Part shown: in pieces, positions 6,860 through 11,427 of the stretch
Layout: each line of letters starts with the position of its first letter
Numbering within the stretch: the first letter of the stretch is position 1
Assembly: GCA_045602025.1 (NCBI GenBank)
Contig: JAZSAT010000053.1
Coordinates: 1-11,427, forward strand
Source of the DNA: RGIG5579 sp045602025
GTDB lineage: Bacteria > Bacillota > Clostridia > Oscillospirales > SIG627
Reading direction: 5' to 3'
DNA: 11,427 nt
Notes under the pieces: model-generated
The model's database searches: none
What the model was told of the DNA's origin: nothing
The model's input: the letters and a program-made list of their open reading frames with translations, nothing else
Translations under genes and position numbers: made by a program

Positions 6860-6888
6860 TTGAATAATTATTTTTATTTCTGTATAAT
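6860..6888 (+). promoter_or_regulatory. Probable sigma-A promoter of murD and the M42 genes
   Basis: TTGAAT (6860-6865; four of six consensus bases) and a perfect TATAAT (6883-6888) are spaced by 17 bases. A start near 6895 would leave a leader of roughly 27 bases before the TTG start of murD, with GGAGG at 6909-6913. Its -35 box lies only five bases from that of the divergent rnpB promoter. Confidence 0.7.
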
Positions 6889-6921
6889 GTTAATAAATAT
6901 ATAATATCGGAGGTCACAATT

Positions 6922-8316
6922 TTGGAAAGCAACGGAATCTCATCATTTGAAAAATACATGAATAAAAAAACCGTCTCTTTGATAGGAGCGGGCGTTTCAA
7001 ACATCCCTTTGGTCCCTTTTTTGTATTCCTGCGGTGCAAAGAAGATTTTTATCCGTGATTTAAAAAAGAAAGAAACAGACCCTGAAATCTTAGAAGCAAA
7101 AAAGAACGGAGCGATCCCTGTTTTAGGAGAAAACTATCTCGACGAGCTTTCAGAGGATGTTATCATTCGTTCCCCCGGAATACGCCCTGATATACCTCCT
7201 TTTCTTAAGGCTATGGAAAAGGGTTCCAGAATTACTTGTGAGACCGAGCTGTTCCTCGAATTTGTTCCTTGCAAAACCGTTGCAGTGACCGGCAGCGACG
7301 GAAAAACAACCACAACGACTCTGATATCAAAAATTCTTGAAGAAGAAGGCTATAAAGTTTTTCTTGGTGGAAACATTGGTAAATCTATGCTTCCCCAGCT
7401 AAAAGAAATCGATTCCGATCATTGCATTTCCGTTATGGAGCTTTCCAGCTTTCAGTTGATGAATTGTGCCTTTAGTCCGAACATTTCCATAATCACAAAT
7501 CTTTCGGAAAATCACTTGGATTGGCACAAGGATATGGCTGAGTATCTTCTTGCAAAGAAAAACATTTTAAAACATCAAAAAGCAAATTGCCTTGCCGTTC
7601 TTAATTTTGATAATCAATACACAAGGGAATGCTCAGCCAACGGAAAAATACGATTTTTTTCTTACGAAAACGATCTTCCGGATGATATAGATGGTATGTT
7701 TTATAAAGATGGCGAGATCTACACCAAGGAAGGTACAGAGATCCTCCCCTATTTTAAAAGCACGGAGATCCTCCTTCCTGGAAAGCACAATGTTGAAAAC
7801 TATATGGCCGCCATTGCCGCAACGAAAGATCTTGTTTCAAAAGAAAGTGTTATAAAAATTGCAAATACATTCGGCGGTGTTGAGCACAGGATCGAGCTTT
7901 GCAGGGTTTTGGACGGTGTAAAATACTACAACAGTTCCATCGACTCCTCCCCTGCCCGCTCTACCGCTGCACTGAGATCTTTTTCTCAAAAAGTGATTAT
8001 GATCGCCGGTGGATATGATAAAAATCTTGATTACACTCCCTTAGGAGACGAGATCTGCAAGCATGTAAAAACCTTGATTCTTTGCGGTGCAACATCCGAA
8101 AAAATCAGGAAAGCAGTATTATCTTCACCACTTTATAACAGTGAAAGCATCAACATGATTGACTGTCCTTTGTTTGATGATGTTGCCAGAATCGCAAAGA
8201 ATGAAGCAAAACCGGGCGACATCGTTATTCTGTCCCCCGCCAGTGCAAGCTTCGACATGTTCAAAAACTTTGATGTACGAGGCAAACAATTTAAAAAACT
8301 TGTTTCGGAGCTTTAA
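6922..8316 (+). CDS. murD: UDP-N-acetylmuramoyl-L-alanine:D-glutamate ligase
   Basis: MurD adds D-glutamate to UDP-MurNAc-L-Ala with ATP in the cytosolic part of peptidoglycan synthesis. The 464-aa protein has the three Mur ligase domains. The N-terminal UDP-binding domain contains GAGVSNIPL (22-30) and RSPGI (83-87). The central ATPase domain carries the P-loop TGSDGKTTT (123-131), the ENHLDWH segment (196-202) and K212, which aligns with the carbamylated lysine of E. coli MurD. The C-terminal domain has LPGKHNVENYMAA (285-297), YYNSSIDSSPARS, AGGYDKNLDY (362-371) and LSPASASFDMFKNF. The usual NDSKATN element reads NSSIDSS here, a variation noted in the findings. The TTG start at 6922 is fixed by GGAGG eight bases upstream. 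The stop is immediately followed by the ATG of the first M42 gene, so it heads a four-gene operon rather than lying in a division and cell wall cluster. Confidence 0.95.
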   Translation: MESNGISSFEKYMNKKTVSLIGAGVSNIPLVPFLYSCGAKKIFIRDLKKKETDPEILEAKKNGAIPVLGENYLDELSEDVIIRSPGIRPDIPPFLKAMEKGSRITCETELFLEFVPCKTVAVTGSDGKTTTTTLISKILEEEGYKVFLGGNIGKSMLPQLKEIDSDHCISVMELSSFQLMNCAFSPNISIITNLSENHLDWHKDMAEYLLAKKNILKHQKANCLAVLNFDNQYTRECSANGKIRFFSYENDLPDDIDGMFYKDGEIYTKEGTEILPYFKSTEILLPGKHNVENYMAAIAATKDLVSKESVIKIANTFGGVEHRIELCRVLDGVKYYNSSIDSSPARSTAALRSFSQKVIMIAGGYDKNLDYTPLGDEICKHVKTLILCGATSEKIRKAVLSSPLYNSESINMIDCPLFDDVARIAKNEAKPGDIVILSPASASFDMFKNFDVRGKQFKKLVSEL

Positions 8317-9363
8317 ATGAGCAAAATTTTTGATATTATCTCCGCTTTCAATTCAGTAGATCTCGTAAGCGGAAAAGAAAACACAAAAGAGCTGATTAAA
8401 TTATTACCCAATGGTATTTCTGCAACAATTGACCCCATCGGAAACATCATTTTTTCAAAAATCAGTGGCAAAAAAAACGCGAAGAAAATTCTTTTGGACG
8501 CACATATTGACTCCATCGGACTTTGTGTAAAAGAAATTACAAGAGACGGTTTTCTTGCGATTGATACATGTGGGGGATTTGACCCTGAAATTCTTGGCGG
8601 AACAGAGTTTTTTGTATTTGGAAAAGAAAAAATCCGAGGCGTTGCAACCGCAACTCCTCCACATCTTTTGAAGAAATCGTCACAAGATGAAAAGCTTACC
8701 ATCGAATCCGTCTATATTGACTGTGGCTTTGCATCAGATAAAGAAGCAAAGAGAAGTGTTTCTGTAGGTGATGCAGTCGCTTTTTCCGATGATGCCGCTG
8801 TGCTTTCGGGTACCAAAATCGTATCGCCTTATTTAGATAACAAAGCCTCCATCGCAGCACTCTTATTGGCTTATGAAAACATTTTTTGTGATAACGATGT
8901 GTATTTTGTATTCAGTGTTGGTGAAGAAACCGGGTTCAGAGGAATAAAACTTGCAACGAAAAATATTCAGCCCGATCTTGCAATTGTTGTCGATGTGGGC
9001 TTTGCTTTATCTCCGGAGCTTGATAAAACAAAGTGTATCAAAACGGGTGAAGGACCGTCTGTGTCTTTTACCGATACGCTGTCCAGAGAAATGACAAAAT
9101 GGGTCATTAATACCGCGGGAAGAAAAAATCTTTCGCTTCAGATCATCTGCGAGCCCGGCGGAACAGGCACCAATGCTACCGCTCTTCAACTGCAAAATGC
9201 TGGAATCCCAAGCTGTGTCATCTCTATTCCTTTAAGAAATATGCATACCAATTCCGAGATTGTTGATGAATGTGATATTGTAAAAACAGCAGAACTTCTT
9301 TCTGCTCTTGTATCCGAAAACAGTTTTCCCTGTCAGGAGGTGGTCCTTGTTGAAAGAAAATGA
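8317..9363 (+). CDS. M42 family aminopeptidase, first of three paralogues
   Basis: This 348-aa cytosolic metallo-aminopeptidase of family M42 (glutamyl aminopeptidase, endoglucanase-M-like, TET type) degrades short peptides from the N-terminus. All active-site positions are present: H63 and D65 in AHIDSIG, D174 in SPYLDNK, the catalytic E203 and metal ligand E204 in GEETGFRG, D226 in VVDVG, and H310 in NMHTNSE. Residues from about 75 to 165 form the PDZ-like domain that M42 enzymes use to build dodecamers. The ATG comes directly after the murD stop, with GGAG six bases upstream, so the two genes are tightly linked. The 3' end overlaps the next M42 gene by 14 bases. It is rather distant from its neighbour, indicating an old duplication; the substrate preference of each is unknown. 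Confidence 0.95.
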   Translation: MSKIFDIISAFNSVDLVSGKENTKELIKLLPNGISATIDPIGNIIFSKISGKKNAKKILLDAHIDSIGLCVKEITRDGFLAIDTCGGFDPEILGGTEFFVFGKEKIRGVATATPPHLLKKSSQDEKLTIESVYIDCGFASDKEAKRSVSVGDAVAFSDDAAVLSGTKIVSPYLDNKASIAALLLAYENIFCDNDVYFVFSVGEETGFRGIKLATKNIQPDLAIVVDVGFALSPELDKTKCIKTGEGPSVSFTDTLSREMTKWVINTAGRKNLSLQIICEPGGTGTNATALQLQNAGIPSCVISIPLRNMHTNSEIVDECDIVKTAELLSALVSENSFPCQEVVLVERK

Positions 9364-10387
9364 TTTTGCTTTTATAAAGGCACTTTCCGAAGCCTTTGGT
9401 CCAAGCGGTTGCGAAAATGCTGTCAGAAACCTGATCATAGAGGAAATTACCCCTCATGTTTCTTCTCTTGCCATTGACAAACTTGGAAATTTGATCGCAG
9501 AAAAAGGATGCGGTGGTAATGTGGTTATTTCCGCGCATATGGATGAGGTCGGTTTTATGGTAACAGGAATTTCAGACGATGGAACCCTGCGCTTTTCCCA
9601 GGTCGGCGGAATCAGCACAGGATTTTTACCATCTAAAAGGGTTATCTTCCCGGAAAAAAATTGTATCGGTGTTATCGGTGCAAAGCCGATCCATCTGAAT
9701 AAAGAAAAAAACAGATCAAAAGAATACGATGAATTATATATCGATATCGGTGCTGAATCAAAAGAAGAGGCAAAAAGCACCATTTCTCTCGGTGATCTTG
9801 CTGTGTTTTCTACGAAAACTGAAAAAACTTCCGGCAGTAAATGTAATATTTCGGGAAAAGCAATGGATGATAGGCTCGGCTGCTATCTTTTATGCAAACT
9901 CATTGAAAATTCCGATATTACAGATGGTACTTTTGTTTTTACCGTTCAGGAGGAAACAGGCCTCTTGGGTGCGATGACCTTTGCAAAAAGCCACTCTTTT
10001 GAATACGGCATCGCTTTGGATGTGACAACACCAAACGATATTCCCGGTATCACCGGACCAAACACGGTTTGTAGAATCGGCTGCGGACCTGTCATTTCCT
10101 TTGCCGACGGTCGATGCAACTACGATCAAAAGCTTGTTTCAAAGATATTTTCTCTTTTAAATAAAAACAATATATCCTGTCAGACAAAAGCCATGAGAAC
10201 CGGCGGCAATGAAGCCTACGCTTTCAAAAACGAGGGCAGTGGAATGAAATCCCTATCTATTTCGGTGCCTTGCCGTTATATCCACGGTCCGATTGGTATG
10301 TTTTCAGAAGCAGATCTTGCCGAAACAGAAAAAGCTCTCCTTTGCATTTTAGAAAAAATTAACAAAGGAGGATTTGAAAATGATTGA
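9350..10387 (+). CDS. M42 family aminopeptidase, second of three paralogues
   Basis: This is a 345-aa M42 metallo-aminopeptidase with a complete active site: H63 and D65 in SAHMDEVGF, D173 in KAMDDRLG, E201 and E202 in QEETGLLG, D224 in ALDVTTPND, and H312 in YIHGPIG. The segment SEAFGPSGCE (13-22) is the classic M42 N-terminus and is closer to family consensus than the same region of the first copy. The dimerisation domain (about 75-165) is full length. Two adjacent TTG codons (9347 and 9350) could start it; AGGAGG at 9335-9340 is six or nine bases away, and I prefer 9350. The longer frame back to 9308 lies upstream of this site and is not used. It overlaps the first paralogue by 14 bases and the third gene by eight, so all three are likely made together. 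Confidence 0.94.
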   Translation: MKENDFAFIKALSEAFGPSGCENAVRNLIIEEITPHVSSLAIDKLGNLIAEKGCGGNVVISAHMDEVGFMVTGISDDGTLRFSQVGGISTGFLPSKRVIFPEKNCIGVIGAKPIHLNKEKNRSKEYDELYIDIGAESKEEAKSTISLGDLAVFSTKTEKTSGSKCNISGKAMDDRLGCYLLCKLIENSDITDGTFVFTVQEETGLLGAMTFAKSHSFEYGIALDVTTPNDIPGITGPNTVCRIGCGPVISFADGRCNYDQKLVSKIFSLLNKNNISCQTKAMRTGGNEAYAFKNEGSGMKSLSISVPCRYIHGPIGMFSEADLAETEKALLCILEKINKGGFEND

Positions 10388-11264
10388 CAGAATCAAAGCA
10401 TTAGCCTCTTTTATGAATGTAACTGCAGCAGAAAGCGATCTTTCAGAACATCTGTATGAATTCTTTTTGAAAAAAGGTTTTTCAGTTGATCTTGATCAAA
10501 ACGGATCTGTTGTCGTTCGAATTCCGGGACTTGCAAAAGAAAAAAGAAAAATTATGGTATGCACCCCAATCGATATCTCTGGATATATTTGTCTTTACCG
10601 AGAAAACAAAACCTCTTTTTTGACAAAAACCAAAAAGGATTTGCAATGTGCACCAAAAACGCTTTTGAATAATAAAGGAGAAAAATTTACTGTAAAAGAA
10701 AGCAAATACGACAAAAATGAAGTTTCGATTGTACACCAAAGCGGCTTAATCGGTGATGTTTACCGCACTATTCCGTTTTTTGAAGAAACAAACAGGTGCA
10801 TTTCCGGTGAGAATGCTGCCAGATATGCTCTGATAGACCTATTAACAGAACTATCGTCAATAAAACCCCAAAATGATGTTTTGCTTTCCTTTACAACCGG
10901 ATTTTATTCCTTCGGAACAAGTGAAGCAAATATTACATTTTGTGAAAAACCGGATGATGTTTTTATGCTTGGATTTTCAGAAGATTCCGACCGTTATCCG
11001 CTTCTATATGTTAAAAACGGAAAGAATTTTGCATCAAATTCCCTTTTATCAAAAGCGCAAAATACTGCAAAAAAATTAAATTTAAAATTAAAGCTTAAGG
11101 TTTCCGAAACAGAAGCAACAAAAGAAGCATCTGTACTCTCTGCGTCTTTTTGCGAAGTGGTTTCTTTAGGTCTTCCATATAAAAAAGAAAAGGCAAAAGA
11201 GATGGTTTCATATAATGCCATTGAAGACCTTAGAGCAGTACTTTTCGCATTATTAGAACAATAA
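10380..11264 (+). CDS. Degenerate M42-like protein, probable pseudoenzyme, third paralogue
   Basis: This 294-aa protein aligns along its length with the second M42 gene but lacks the active site. By hand alignment: H63 becomes P63 while D65 remains (CTPIDISGY), D173 becomes A146 (ENAAR), the EE pair becomes T173-G174 (FTTGFY), D224 becomes G198, and H312 becomes K269 (GLPYKKEK). Secondary-structure anchors such as R148 and Y267 are kept. The stretch between the D65 and D173 positions is 81 residues here against 108 in the second copy, so the oligomerisation domain is trimmed. The reading frame is open and has an AAGGAGG site eight bases before the ATG at 10380, so it is a maintained gene rather than a decayed one. 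An in-frame TTG at 10374 is too close to that site. Peptidase activity is very unlikely; a structural or regulatory partner of the two active paralogues is inferred. The stop is two bases before the terminator stem. Confidence 0.85.
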   Translation: MIDRIKALASFMNVTAAESDLSEHLYEFFLKKGFSVDLDQNGSVVVRIPGLAKEKRKIMVCTPIDISGYICLYRENKTSFLTKTKKDLQCAPKTLLNNKGEKFTVKESKYDKNEVSIVHQSGLIGDVYRTIPFFEETNRCISGENAARYALIDLLTELSSIKPQNDVLLSFTTGFYSFGTSEANITFCEKPDDVFMLGFSEDSDRYPLLYVKNGKNFASNSLLSKAQNTAKKLNLKLKLKVSETEATKEASVLSASFCEVVSLGLPYKKEKAKEMVSYNAIEDLRAVLFALLEQ

Positions 11265-11266
11265 CG

Positions 11267-11309
11267 AAAGAAAAGCTATCATTATGATAGCTTTTCTTTT
11301 GCTTTTTTT
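11267..11309 (+). terminator. Rho-independent terminator after the murD-M42 operon, partly bidirectional
   Basis: A perfect 15-base-pair stem (11267-11281 with 11285-11299) and a three-base loop is followed on the plus strand by a T-rich tract ending in seven Ts at 11303-11309. On the minus strand the stem is followed by an interrupted T-run, so it may also end the convergent gene, less efficiently. The loop TTA is the reverse complement of the stop codon of that convergent gene. Confidence 0.92.
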
Positions 11310-11427
11310 ACTTCTTCCATCAGCTTCGCGTACCAGCCGGCTGCTCCGGTATACCAACTCCAACCACCGTGGCCGCGAAAATGTTTCGCATCATAAACAT
11401 CGCCAGACAAAACATATGGTTCTCTTT
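11282..11427 (-). CDS. Glycoside hydrolase family 94-like protein (partial, C-terminus only)
   Basis: Only the last 47 residues are in the window. They include EPYVLSGDVYDAKHFRGHGG and WSWYTGAAGW, which match the C-terminal region of GH94 proteins: glycan phosphorylases and the phosphorylase-like domain of cyclic beta-1,2-glucan synthases. In these the typical form is a DVY segment followed by GRGGWTWYTGSAGW. The tail ends EEVKKAKEKLS. GH94 enzymes cleave beta-glucosidic bonds with phosphate; the exact substrate cannot be told from this fragment. The TAA stop at 11284-11282 is in the loop of the shared terminator, and the last five codons are encoded in its stem. The gene is convergent with the M42 genes and probably unrelated to them in function. 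Confidence 0.8.
   Translation of the reverse strand, partial: REPYVLSGDVYDAKHFRGHGGWSWYTGAAGWYAKLMEEVKKAKEKLS

Noticed and set aside
8313..8702. Minus-strand 129-aa open frame inside the first M42 gene
   Set aside because: It is the shadow of a gene with a full set of M42 active-site residues, and it shows no motif of its own.
10380..11264. The third M42-like gene as a decaying pseudogene
   Set aside because: The frame is open over its full length, with a strong ribosome binding site and tight coupling; the changes are substitutions and a trimmed domain, not stops or frameshifts.
1..11427. Mobile elements, CRISPR arrays, tRNA genes and integration sites
   Set aside because: I found no repeat arrays, transposase motifs, cloverleaf sequences or flanking duplications; the gene content is uniformly housekeeping in character.

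Overview
The window reads as chromosomal, housekeeping DNA from a low-G+C Gram-positive anaerobe of the class Clostridia, probably Oscillospirales/Ruminococcaceae-like. This is inferred from gene content: an IreB-family phosphoprotein and a DUF951 protein (both typical of Firmicutes), a type A RNase P RNA rather than the Bacillus type B, moderately AT-rich sequence, strong AGGAGG ribosome binding sites and frequent TTG starts. I see no transposase, phage gene, CRISPR array or tRNA.

Layout. A 100-base divergent promoter region near 6820-6920 splits the window. To the left, on the minus strand, runs a nearly gapless series: rnpB, ireB, an unrecognised 91-aa gene, a terminator-like hairpin, a DUF951 gene, prfA (release factor 1), a Sua5-type threonylcarbamoyl-AMP synthase, coaE, an M18 aminopeptidase, a U32 protein of the tRNA-hydroxylation (TrhP) type, and a thioredoxin-fold gene cut by the left edge. 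Most junctions in this series overlap by 1-14 bases or are separated by about 12 bases or fewer, and I found no convincing promoter inside it. To the right, on the plus strand, lie murD and three consecutive M42-type genes, ended by a strong terminator. A glycoside hydrolase family 94-like gene enters convergently from the right edge, and its stop codon sits in the loop of that terminator.

How the genes fit together. The left arm is mostly about translation and its accuracy: RNase P, release factor 1, t6A synthesis on tRNA, and probable wobble-uridine hydroxylation. Coenzyme A synthesis and cytosolic peptide breakdown (M18) are added to it. The right arm joins cell-wall precursor synthesis (MurD) to cytosolic peptide breakdown by M42 aminopeptidases.

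Most unusual content. The third M42-type gene keeps the fold outline but has lost four of the five metal ligands, the catalytic glutamate, and about 27 residues of the domain that M42 enzymes use to oligomerise. It is co-transcribed and translationally coupled to two intact M42 genes, which suggests a non-catalytic partner subunit. The thioredoxin-fold protein at the left edge also lacks both active-site cysteines. A terminator-like hairpin ends only six bases before the DUF951 start codon, so it lies in the leader of the prfA operon and could act as an attenuator.
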